Shown in pieces: positions 30,270 through 36,930 of a stretch of 36,930 bases of DNA; within the stretch, counting starts at the first letter, position 1; each line of letters starts with the position of its first letter. Below the pieces are notes generated by a model, which searched no databases, was not told where the DNA came from, and was given only the letters and a program-made list of their open reading frames with translations. Both the position numbers and the translations under genes were made by a program. This DNA is from an uncultured Treponema sp. (GTDB lineage: Bacteria > Spirochaetota > Spirochaetia > Treponematales > Treponemataceae): positions 1-36,930 of the forward strand of contig NZ_CAMHSK010000030.1 in NCBI RefSeq assembly GCF_946187725.1. The letters are read 5' to 3'.

Positions 30270-31388
30270 ATGGCAAAAGTAGAGCTTAAAGGCGTTACAA
30301 AAGTGTATGACGGCAATGTTCTTGCTGTCGAGAAATCAAATGTAACAATCGAAGACCGCGAATTCTGTGTATTCGTAGGTCCATCTGGCTGCGGTAAATC
30401 AACAACTCTCCGCATGGTTGCTGGTCTTGAAGACATCACTGACGGTGAACTTCTCATCGACGGTGAGCTTATGAACGATGTTCCGCCAAAAGACCGAAAC
30501 ATCGCAATGGTATTCCAGAACTATGCTCTCTATCCGCACATGACCGTATTTGACAACATGGCATTCGGTCTCAAAATCCGCAAAGAACCAAAAATCGAAA
30601 TTCAGCGCAAAGTCGAAGAAGCTGCAAAAATGCTCGACCTTACTCAGTACCTTGACCGCAAACCAAAGGCACTTTCTGGTGGTCAGCGTCAGCGTGTTGC
30701 TGTTGGTCGTGCTATTGTCCGCTCACCAAAAGTATTCTTGTTCGACGAGCCTCTTTCTAACCTTGATGCTAAACTCCGCGTTACTATGCGTGGTGAAATC
30801 GCTTCTCTCCATCACCGCTTGCAGGCAACAATGATTTATGTAACTCATGACCAGGTTGAAGCTATGACTATGGGTACAAAAATCGTCGTTATGTCTGAAA
30901 AACGAATCCAGCAGATTGGTGAGCCATTGTATCTTTACAACCACCCAATCAACAAATTCGTTGCAGGCTTCATTGGTACACCGCCGATGAACTTCTTCAA
31001 AATCAAAATTGAAGAGAAAGACGGAAAAGTAATCGCTAACGAAGGCGCATTCACTCTCGTTCCAACAGAAGAGCAGCAGAAGCACCTCAAAGCATATGTC
31101 GGAAAAGAAGTTACATTCGGTATCCGCCCAGAAGACTTGCAGTATCAGGCTGTTCCTTCTTCAGAGAACAACATGCAGGTTAAAGTTACAAACAAAGAAC
31201 CTCTCGGTGCAGAGACTCATGTATTCGTTCAGGTTAAGGACGCAAACATCGTAGCAAAAGTTGCTCCGGAAGTTGTTGTTCAGCTTGGCGACACCATCAA
31301 CTTCGCACCAGATATGACTCGTGCAAAATTCTTCGATCTCGAAACAGAAATCAACATCTGTGAACCAGAGATTGAGAAAAAATGGTAG
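30270..31388 (+). CDS. Sugar ABC transporter ATP-binding protein (MsmX/UgpC/MalK type)
   Basis: This ATPase energises carbohydrate importers. It has 372 residues: Walker A GPSGCGKST (37-45), Q-loop VFQNYALYPHM, signature LSGGQRQRVAVGRA (135-148), Walker B VFLFDEPLSNLDAK (155-168) and switch His193. The C-terminal regulatory OB-fold (about 240-372) includes GFIGTPPMNFF and FGIRPEDL. No permease or binding protein is next to it, so it probably serves several importers, as MsmX does. The ATG at 30270 has AGGAGG. The upstream ATG at 30252 lies before that site. Confidence 0.95.
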   Translation: MAKVELKGVTKVYDGNVLAVEKSNVTIEDREFCVFVGPSGCGKSTTLRMVAGLEDITDGELLIDGELMNDVPPKDRNIAMVFQNYALYPHMTVFDNMAFGLKIRKEPKIEIQRKVEEAAKMLDLTQYLDRKPKALSGGQRQRVAVGRAIVRSPKVFLFDEPLSNLDAKLRVTMRGEIASLHHRLQATMIYVTHDQVEAMTMGTKIVVMSEKRIQQIGEPLYLYNHPINKFVAGFIGTPPMNFFKIKIEEKDGKVIANEGAFTLVPTEEQQKHLKAYVGKEVTFGIRPEDLQYQAVPSSENNMQVKVTNKEPLGAETHVFVQVKDANIVAKVAPEVVVQLGDTINFAPDMTRAKFFDLETEINICEPEIEKKW

Positions 31389-31410
31389 GACTTTGTTCTA
31401 AGTAAATAGT

Positions 31411-31449
31411 TCCCCTCAGTCAGATTGCTTGGCTGAGGGGATTTTTTTT
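31411..31449 (+). terminator. Intrinsic terminator after the ABC ATPase gene
   Basis: TCCCCTCAG (31411-31419) pairs with CTGAGGGGA (31433-31441) with an internal CA/TG extension, followed by eight T. It also separates this gene from the convergent XRE gene. Confidence 0.92.
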
Positions 31450-31467
31450 GCTTGCAGCGGGATTAAT

Positions 31468-31791
31468 TCACCACGATATCATCGATAATTTTTCCAAAAA
31501 TAATTCGACATCGCCATCTAGTAAATTTAAGAATTCTGATTTCAATTTTTCGATTTTTTGTTTTTGTTCGACACTTGCTTCGGTTTTATTTTTGAACAGG
31601 ATATACGGTTCGATATTCAACGCATTCGCAATCTTTTCAATAAAGGAAATGGACGGAAATCGCTTTTTTGTTTCAATTTGCCCGATGTATGCCGTATCCG
31701 TGTCACACATTTCTGCAAGTTTTTCCTGAGTAATATGCTTTTCCTTTCTTGTGGCTTTAAGGTTGCTAACAAATATATCTTGTAAATCCAT
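31468..31791 (-). CDS. XRE-family transcriptional regulator
   Basis: The 107-residue protein has a helix-turn-helix at about residues 8-64: NLKATRKEKHITQEKLAEMCDTDTAYIGQIETKKRFPSISFIEKIANALNI. This follows the lambda repressor-like pattern. A Lys/Glu-rich C-terminal helix (about 70-105) likely serves dimerisation. The start has no Shine-Dalgarno. TAGAAT (minus strand of 31804-31799) lies 7 nt before the ATG. Copies of GCTAAT/ATTAGC around the divergent start region suggest self-regulation and control of the gene to the right. Confidence 0.88.
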   Translation of the reverse strand: MDLQDIFVSNLKATRKEKHITQEKLAEMCDTDTAYIGQIETKKRFPSISFIEKIANALNIEPYILFKNKTEASVEQKQKIEKLKSEFLNLLDGDVELFLEKLSMISW

Positions 31792-31807
31792 AAAATATAT
31801 TCTAATT

Positions 31808-31877
31808 GCTAATAAAATTTGCGTTATTCGCTTTTGCTGATAAAATAAACTTAAAATATTAGCGATAGGCTAATATT
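31808..31877. promoter_or_regulatory. Operator-like sites for the XRE regulator
   Basis: AATATTAGC-gatag-GCTAATATT (31855-31877) is a perfect 9-bp inverted repeat. A related half-site GCTAATA occurs at 31808-31814 next to the XRE promoter. Both lie in the divergent region between the XRE gene and the truncated gene. Confidence 0.65.
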
Positions 31878-31897
31878 GTGGAAGGGAGGTGATTATC

Positions 31898-32158
31898 ATG
31901 AAGAGAATGGCTTTTACCTTGCTGGTGTTTTGTCTTTCAGGTCTTGCATTTTCAAAATCTGCGCCTGTGCCTGAGTGGGTGCAGAATCACAAAAAAGTCT
32001 ATCTGAGTTCTGAATATCTTGCGCAGAGGGGGAGGGTGGAACTACTGCAGTCTCTCCTACCCACCTCCATGTGGGGTTTACTCCAAAATAGAAGACGACC
32101 ACCTTGTCGCCCTCTTGTGAAAGCAATTTGCGCAAAAAATCCCTATGTATCCATTTGA
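31898..32158 (+). pseudogene. Truncated secreted protein gene (LPP20-like start) broken at a palindromic element
   Basis: The first 43 residues make a signal peptide (MKRMAFTLLVFCLSGLAFS) and a PEWVQNHKKVYLSSEYLAQRG segment. That segment resembles the start of treponemal proteins of the type P-WV-nP---Y---EYia-vG, which normally continue for hundreds of residues. From 32028 the frame enters G+C-rich element E and ends after an improbable Arg/Pro-rich tail. The ATG at 31898 has a strong GGGAGG site, and the gene sits beside the XRE operator. It is either a remnant or a newly made 86-residue secreted peptide. Confidence 0.6.
32028..32092. repeat. Composite palindromic element, copy E (truncated gene)
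   Basis: The minus strand carries CCCCACATGGAGGTGGGTAG and ends with CCACCCTCCCCC. This is a diverged form of the CCCC-GTAGAGAGGGTAG ... GGGGG skeleton in copies C and D. GGGTGGA pairs with CCACC to form one long imperfect hairpin. It begins exactly where the similarity to secreted proteins ends. Confidence 0.55.
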
Positions 32159-32222
32159 GTTAGACTGCTTTTTATCCTTGCGCTCTGTGTACTCTGTGAG
32201 GGATTTTTGATAGAATCATTCT

Positions 32223-34130
32223 ATGAAGAAAAATTCTGTCGTAATTTACAAAAATCAGCCGGCTCTTGTGGGGGAGCGGGATGGCGATAAATTTCTTGTT
32301 AACTGGTGTGTAAGCCGGGCAACTGCTTCTGGTAAAAAAGCTGTTTATGCGAGTCAGAAAGTCCGTGAAAAAGATGTTTTTTTGCTTTGTGAGGGCGAGG
32401 CGTCTTCTCTGGACGCGGTTCTTGATTATTATGAATCGGTCATGGCTGAATCGTCATCTTTCAAAAATCAGATTGCTGAAACGCATGAACTTTTGTTGAG
32501 TGAAGGTGAAAGTGCTTTTGTTGAGCAGAGTTTTTCTGAACTTGCAGGATTGATTTGTGGTGAACTAAAGGCTGATGAAAGTTGGGGCATTTATTCTGCT
32601 TTGAAGGCTTCTTTTGAGTTTGAGGAAGTTTTGCATGACGGGGAGATTTTTTTTATTCCTCGTACTCCTGAAAAAATCAGCGAGCTAAAAAACAAGGCTT
32701 TTGAGAAAGAGCATGCGGATGAATTGCGTGCTGCCTTTATCGACCGTCTAAAAAATAAAAATCTTTTGCCGGAAGATTCCAAGTATATGGGCGATGTTGA
32801 GGCTCTTGCGCTCGGTACCACAGACAAAAGCAAAACGATGAAGGATGCTGGATTTAAGGAAAGTCCTGAAAAAGCTCATAAACTTCTTCTGGATACAAAA
32901 ATCTGGGATATTACGCGAAATCCTTATCCGGTTCGTCTTGGATTGAGTGCAAAAAGTGCTTCTGTTTCTCTCGGAAAGCCTAATGATGAAGGTCGTGTTC
33001 GGATTCCGGGAGTCTCTTATGCAATCGACAGTGAGTGGTCGACTGACCCGGATGATGCGATTGCCTTTGACGGTGAGTATTTGTGGGTTCATATTGCGGA
33101 TCCAGCCTGTTATGTAGAGCCTGATTCTGAGATTGACAGAGTTGCGCGCGGACGAGGTGCCACTTTGTATATTCCAGAAGGTGCGGCACGAATGCTTTCT
33201 GAAGATTGTCTTGAAGATTATGCTTTGGGACTCCGTGAAGAGAGTCGTGCCCTGAGTTTTAAAATCAAGCTTGGTGAGAATGGCGAATTGGAAGATTGTG
33301 ATGTTTTGCGCACAATTGTTGATGTAAAGCGTCTCACTTATGAAAAAGCTGATGAATTGAAGGAGACTCCTGAATTAAAGCCGCTTTTTGAGATTGCCCG
33401 CCGGAATTTTGAACGAAGGTGTAAGGCTGGTGCTGTGAACATTAATATTCCTGAGGTACATATTTCTGTGGACCCAGAAACAAAAGAAGTTGTTTTTGAG
33501 TCTGTTCCTCACCCTGAAAGCACGGATGTTGTTCGCGAAGCTATGGTATTAGCTGGTGAAGGGGCGGCAAAATTTGCTTTTAAGAATAATATTCCTTTTC
33601 CTTTCATTTCACAGGATGTTCCGGAAATCCCTAAAGATATTCCCGAAGGTCTTGCCGGGCAGTTCCGTTTGCGTAAATGTATGCGTAAGCGAAATGTGAA
33701 TGTTACGCCCTCAAGTCATGCAGGTCTTGGTGTCGGAATGTATTCTCAGGTCACATCGCCTCTTCGCCGATACGGGGATTTGCTTGGTCATGAACAGCTT
33801 CGTGCTTTTCTGAAGGGAGAAAAACTTCTGGACAAAGACACAATGCTGATTCGTATGAGTGAAGGTGATGCCGCGATGCAGGCTTCGAAAAAAGCCGAGC
33901 GTAACAGTCGTACTCACTGGACTTTGGTGTATCTTTTGCAGCATCCTGACTGGCAGGGGGAAGCAATCTGTGTTGATAAGCAGCCGGGGCGTGCTTTGTA
34001 CTTTATTCCGAATTTTGGAATGGAGACCGTGATTGGCGGAGAAAGTCCTGTTGATTTGAATGAAAAAGTAACTCTAAAAGTTGGAAAAATTGATTTGCCG
34101 AATCTTGAAGTAGTTTTTTCAATTGTTTGA
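32223..34130 (+). CDS. RNB-domain exoribonuclease (RNase II/R family)
   Basis: This is a 3'-5' exoribonuclease of the RNase II family, 635 residues. The N-terminal part (1-255) is divergent, replacing the usual cold-shock domains. The RNB domain starts near 258, and its catalytic site IDSEWSTDPDDA keeps all four Asp (269, 275, 277, 278) with RNase II spacing. HIADPACYV, LPEGAARML-type and SPLRRYGDLLGHEQL motifs follow. The C-terminal S1-like part (about 570-635) is short. No Shine-Dalgarno is present. TAGAAT ends 6 nt before the ATG, and TAGAAT-c-ATTCTA is a perfect dyad overlapping the start. Confidence 0.92.
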   Translation: MKKNSVVIYKNQPALVGERDGDKFLVNWCVSRATASGKKAVYASQKVREKDVFLLCEGEASSLDAVLDYYESVMAESSSFKNQIAETHELLLSEGESAFVEQSFSELAGLICGELKADESWGIYSALKASFEFEEVLHDGEIFFIPRTPEKISELKNKAFEKEHADELRAAFIDRLKNKNLLPEDSKYMGDVEALALGTTDKSKTMKDAGFKESPEKAHKLLLDTKIWDITRNPYPVRLGLSAKSASVSLGKPNDEGRVRIPGVSYAIDSEWSTDPDDAIAFDGEYLWVHIADPACYVEPDSEIDRVARGRGATLYIPEGAARMLSEDCLEDYALGLREESRALSFKIKLGENGELEDCDVLRTIVDVKRLTYEKADELKETPELKPLFEIARRNFERRCKAGAVNINIPEVHISVDPETKEVVFESVPHPESTDVVREAMVLAGEGAAKFAFKNNIPFPFISQDVPEIPKDIPEGLAGQFRLRKCMRKRNVNVTPSSHAGLGVGMYSQVTSPLRRYGDLLGHEQLRAFLKGEKLLDKDTMLIRMSEGDAAMQASKKAERNSRTHWTLVYLLQHPDWQGEAICVDKQPGRALYFIPNFGMETVIGGESPVDLNEKVTLKVGKIDLPNLEVVFSIV

Positions 34131-34174
34131 GTTTCATGCGGCGCGCTGGGGCTGGGGAGATAAAATTCCCGCTA

Positions 34175-34204
34175 TTGACTGAACGGTCAGTTTTGGGATA
34201 TAAT
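34175..34204 (+). promoter_or_regulatory. Promoter of the tRNA(CAT) gene with an embedded dyad
   Basis: TTGACT (34175-34180) and TATAAT (34199-34204) are 18 bp apart. The spacer holds ACTGA-acgg-TCAGT (34178-34191), a palindrome of the kind bound by TetR-family repressors. The tRNA starts 17 bp after the -10. Confidence 0.65.
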
Positions 34205-34220
34205 CATTTCTACCTTAATC

Positions 34221-34293
34221 GGGCCATTAGCTCAGCGGTTAGAGCAGAGGACTCATAATCCTTTGGTCCTTGGTTCAAATCTAGAGACCAATC
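34221..34293 (+). tRNA. tRNA with CAT anticodon (Ile2 or Met), 3' part replaced
   Basis: The first 61 bases are a normal tRNA: acceptor 5' arm GGGCCAT, D-arm TAGCTCAGCGGTTAGAGCA, anticodon arm AGGA-CTCATAA-TCCT (CAT), and T stem/loop CTTGG-TTCAAAT-C. The 3' side should then read CCAAG and ATGGCCC to pair, but the sequence is CTAGAGACCAAT, which pairs with neither the T stem nor the acceptor. The gene is therefore chimeric from about 34282. A tyrosine recombinase gene follows, so this is probably one attachment end of an integrated element. Function as a tRNA is doubtful. Confidence 0.7.
34270..34290 (+). other. Putative attachment-site junction of an integrated element
   Basis: The switch from tRNA to non-tRNA sequence occurs just after the T-loop (GGTTCAAATC, ending 34281), a common crossover region for tyrosine recombinases that use tRNA genes. 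The other end would be outside the window. Confidence 0.5.
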
Positions 34294-34294
34294 A

Positions 34295-34402
34295 AGATTT
34301 AACACTTCGGGATAGGTGCTAAATCTATATAATACAAGCATTTACTAATTAATCTGACCTTCAGGTTATTAAAAATGTTAAGCGAATATCAAGTGCTTAA
34401 CA
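34295..34402. promoter_or_regulatory. Inverted repeats between the tRNA and the integrase gene
   Basis: AGATTTAACAC (34295-34305) pairs with GTGCTAAATCT (34316-34326) except for one position. TGTTAAGC (34376-34383) and GCTTAACA (34395-34402) are an exact 8-bp dyad just before the integrase ribosome binding site. They are candidates for recombinase arm-binding sites or an integrase operator. The rest of 34294-34421 holds no gene. Confidence 0.5.
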
Positions 34403-34421
34403 TAACAACTTGGAGGCTTAG

Positions 34422-35603
34422 ATGGATTTAAATTATCACATCTTCAAAAAATCAACTAAATCAAAGAACAAGACAGTACACAAGTGGTATTACTATTGGA
34501 ATGATCCTGTTTCGGGCGTAATGCATCAGAAAGTCTGCAAAGGATGTAAGACTCAGGCGGAGGCATATGCATTTGTTTCTGCCCTGCCACCGTTATTCGT
34601 GGAAGAGAAAATCACGATAGCGAAGATTGCCGAATGGATGTATATTCCCGGTGGTCAGCACATGGAGCGGATGGAGAAACTGGGAAAAACTCTTACACCG
34701 GAAACACTCCGTTCAAAACGATTTATGCTTAATATTTTTGTGGAAGAATTTGGAGAACTGGAATTATCAAAGCTTACGATTCCAATGATTATAGATTTCC
34801 TTTCCGAGGATTATCATTTAGGCAGCTGGAAAAACAATTTCCTTACTGTGGTAAGTGAAGTTTACGCGGAAGCTCCATTTCATGATTTGCCATATATTCC
34901 GGTTCCACTGTTTCCAAAATTTCGCCGTAATAGCCGAAAGAAAGATATTTTTTCAACAGAAGAACTGAACATTTTGTTCAACGAAAGCCTTTGGATGGAT
35001 ATGAGTCGTAATCATTACTCAAAACATCCTCAGTTTGATGAAGGTCATAAAGCCATATATCTTATGTTCTTGTGCTGTGCAAAATGCGGGCTTCGTATCA
35101 GCGAAGGAATTGCAATTCAGGCTCGGGAATTTCTGTTCGATGAAGGAATCCTGGTTATTGATGGATTTTACAAATCAAATCAGCTGTACCGGACAAATTA
35201 CAACAAATGCGGTTCTGAGGATGATAAAAAGCTTCGTGTCGCTCCTCTACCGGAAGACTTTGCTCAGATTATGCGAAATTACATTTTGCAAAACAATCTA
35301 AGTGAAAACGATTACGTTTTTATGCGTTACGGAAAGCCAATTCGTAAATGGCTGGCCGAGGAATGGTTCAGACGTATTCTTGGCATGTCAGGTATCAATG
35401 CAGAAAACAGGATACTTACTCCACATTCTTTGCGTTATACATACATTACCCGTATGCGTCGCGAGGTTGCTGGAGAAACAGTTCAGAAAATTGCAGGACA
35501 CAATAGCCTTGCCATGACGGACCATTATACACGTGCAGCAATTCCTGAAATGGTTGAGGCAGTAAAGCCAGCCATGGAAGCGGCTAACAGGTTGTTTGAG
35601 TAG
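34422..35603 (+). CDS. Tyrosine recombinase / integrase
   Basis: This 393-residue site-specific recombinase has an N-terminal arm-binding-like region (1-60), a SAM-like core-binding domain (about 65-150) and a catalytic domain (about 175-393). Catalytic residues are visible: the first Arg in CAKCGLRISEG, His and Arg in TPHSLRYTYITRMR, His in AGHNSLAMT, and the nucleophile Tyr in TDHYTRA. It starts 140 bp after the disrupted tRNA and reads away from it, the usual place for an element's integrase. The ATG has a GGAGG site. It is likely co-transcribed with the next gene (14-bp gap). Confidence 0.93.
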   Translation: MDLNYHIFKKSTKSKNKTVHKWYYYWNDPVSGVMHQKVCKGCKTQAEAYAFVSALPPLFVEEKITIAKIAEWMYIPGGQHMERMEKLGKTLTPETLRSKRFMLNIFVEEFGELELSKLTIPMIIDFLSEDYHLGSWKNNFLTVVSEVYAEAPFHDLPYIPVPLFPKFRRNSRKKDIFSTEELNILFNESLWMDMSRNHYSKHPQFDEGHKAIYLMFLCCAKCGLRISEGIAIQAREFLFDEGILVIDGFYKSNQLYRTNYNKCGSEDDKKLRVAPLPEDFAQIMRNYILQNNLSENDYVFMRYGKPIRKWLAEEWFRRILGMSGINAENRILTPHSLRYTYITRMRREVAGETVQKIAGHNSLAMTDHYTRAAIPEMVEAVKPAMEAANRLFE

Positions 35604-35617
35604 AAAAAGAGGTAAAA

Positions 35618-36930
35618 ATGAGCGATAATATATATATGACAACAGAAAGATTGGATTCACTTAGGAAAATTGGCGAAACCGTATCCGTAGAATTTAAGCG
35701 TTGCGGTGGTAACATTGAACATGATGTTTATGAAACTGTATGTTCATTTTCAAATCGTTTTGGCGGTGATATTTTCTTAGGAATCCTTGATGATGGAACT
35801 GTGAATGGTGTTCCAGAAAAAGCAGCTCCAGAAATGATAAAAAACTTTATAAGTGTTCTTGCAAATCCTTCTTTATTTTCTCCAACTCTCTGTATTGATG
35901 CAGAAATTATGGGGTATGAAGGAAAAACTATTATTCACATATATGTTCCAGTTTCTGGTGAAGTTGTCAGCTACAAAAATGTAATTTACAACCGGACAAA
36001 TGATTCTGATGTAAAAGTAACCTCTACAACTGATATAGCCCAAATGTATATTAGGAAGCAGGAAATTTTTACTGAAAGAAAAGTCTTTCCTTATGTCAAA
36101 CTTGAAGATATACGGATTGATTTGCTACCACTTGTAAGAACAATGGCAAAAAATAATTCTGCTGGAAGTCATCCGTGGGAAAAACTAAGTGATGAGGAAC
36201 TTTTAAAAAGTGCCGGCCTGTATACAGTAGACCGACTGACGGGTGAAAAAGGTTTTAATTTTGCAGCCGTAATGTTACTTGGAAAAGATGAAGTTATTCA
36301 TGATGTTGCCCCGACCTATTCAACAGATGCCTTGCTAAGAAAAGTGAATGTAGACCGATATGATGACAGGCTTATTGTTGAAACAAATCTGATTGAAAGT
36401 TACGATCGGCTTTTTGAATTTGCAACAAAACATCTCTTAGATAAGTTTTATTTGGAAGATGGGAAAGTACGTATTTCCCTCAGAAATATTCTTGCCCGTG
36501 AAATGATTGTGAATACGCTCATGCACCGGGAATTTTCAAGTGGCTATCAGGCAAAGTTCATCATCGAAAGAGACAAAATGTATGTAGAAAACGCAAATCG
36601 AGCAAGAAAAGATGGACTTATAACTCCGGAAAACTTAGAACCTTATGCAAAAAATCCATTGATTGCATCTTTTTTTAGAAACATAGGATATTCAGATAAA
36701 CTCGGCTCTGGCGTAAGGAAACTGTTTAATTATTCACACAAATATTCTGGTGGAAATCCAGAATTTTCAGAAGGAGATGTCTTTAGAATTACAGTTCCGC
36801 TGAATGATGATTTTTCTTGGGATGCAGGCAATATTCCTAACGCTAATGAAATATCCCCAGCTAATATCCCTAGCTCTAATGAAATATCCCCAGCTAATAT
36901 CCCTAGCTCTAATGAAATATCCCCAGCTAA
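35618..36930 (+). CDS. AlbA_2 (Schlafen-type) ATP-binding protein, 3' end outside window
   Basis: The frame is open from the ATG at 35618 (AGAGG site) to the end, 437 codons. The N-terminal domain (about 8-130) matches the AlbA_2/divergent AAA_4 pattern: GETVSVEFKRCGGN, ETVCSFSNRFGGDIFLGILDDGTVNG and KTIIHIYVPVSGEVVSYKNVIYNRTND. The C-terminal part (about 270-395) has the HATPase_c_4 features ILAREMIVNTLMHREFSSGY and SDKLGSGVRKLF. Such proteins are often labelled RecG-like or transcriptional regulators and are frequent in mobile elements and defence islands. The last visible part is a 33-bp tandem repeat. Its function within the element is unknown. Confidence 0.85.
   Translation, partial: MSDNIYMTTERLDSLRKIGETVSVEFKRCGGNIEHDVYETVCSFSNRFGGDIFLGILDDGTVNGVPEKAAPEMIKNFISVLANPSLFSPTLCIDAEIMGYEGKTIIHIYVPVSGEVVSYKNVIYNRTNDSDVKVTSTTDIAQMYIRKQEIFTERKVFPYVKLEDIRIDLLPLVRTMAKNNSAGSHPWEKLSDEELLKSAGLYTVDRLTGEKGFNFAAVMLLGKDEVIHDVAPTYSTDALLRKVNVDRYDDRLIVETNLIESYDRLFEFATKHLLDKFYLEDGKVRISLRNILAREMIVNTLMHREFSSGYQAKFIIERDKMYVENANRARKDGLITPENLEPYAKNPLIASFFRNIGYSDKLGSGVRKLFNYSHKYSGGNPEFSEGDVFRITVPLNDDFSWDAGNIPNANEISPANIPSSNEISPANIPSSNEISPA
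36832..36930 (+). repeat. 33-bp tandem repeats in the AlbA_2 gene
   Basis: Three consecutive 33-bp units encode NIPSSNEISPA (the first reads NIPNANEISPA), and the array runs off the window. The last two full units are identical at the DNA level, so the array is recent and probably varies in number. Confidence 0.92.

Overview
The window looks like a spirochaete chromosome, most likely a host-associated Treponema. The reasons are a full V-type (A/V) ATPase operon in a bacterium, a Thermotoga-type DAHP synthase, ThrH-type phosphatase, a SecG with a long acidic tail, a group-B style [FeFe] hydrogenase, moderate-to-low G+C, and protein sequences that resemble treponemal homologues as I remember them. 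No database search was run, so the genus is an inference.

Layout. 1-2187: the 3' end of pgk, then tpiA and secG. 2276-13523: a PTS EIIA-like gene followed by all nine V-ATPase genes (G/H, C, I, K, F, E, A, B, D) and a universal stress protein. The operon is interrupted between atpB and atpD by a VapBC-like toxin-antitoxin pair and an AT-rich lipoprotein gene built of tandem repeats. 13527-18103 (minus strand): a sigma-70 family factor, a membrane-anchored polysaccharide deacetylase-like protein, tsaD and aroF. 18429-25601 (plus): thrH, a receiver/degenerate GGDEF/EAL protein, fabF, fabZ and a degenerate M16 protein. 25660-31388: a PfkB kinase, 5-formyl-THF cyclo-ligase (minus), an [FeFe] hydrogenase, tRNA-Leu, a DUF554 protein and an MsmX/UgpC-type ABC ATPase. 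31468-34130: an XRE repressor, a truncated secreted-protein gene and an RNase II/R-family nuclease. 34221-36930: a tRNA(CAT) gene whose 3' end is replaced, a tyrosine recombinase and an AlbA_2/Schlafen-type protein that runs off the window. This last block is the edge of an integrated element.

The strongest new signals are these. (1) aroF is preceded by a complete transcription attenuator: a promoter, a 26-codon leader peptide with eight Tyr/Phe in nine consecutive codons, an antiterminator segment and an intrinsic terminator. (2) A family of G+C-rich composite palindromes recurs between genes and inside genes. Two copies sit in frame inside conserved proteins (cyclo-ligase and DUF554), one supplies the stop codon of atpA, and one sits where a secreted-protein gene is truncated. 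A palindrome of possibly the same family interrupts a tRNA-Leu copy. The behaviour resembles Rickettsia palindromic elements. (3) The sigma-70 family factor has a near-perfect sigma-54 promoter, which recalls the RpoN-RpoS cascade of Borrelia. (4) Six genes lack a Shine-Dalgarno sequence and have a -10-like hexamer 6-12 nt before the ATG, which suggests leaderless or nearly leaderless mRNAs.
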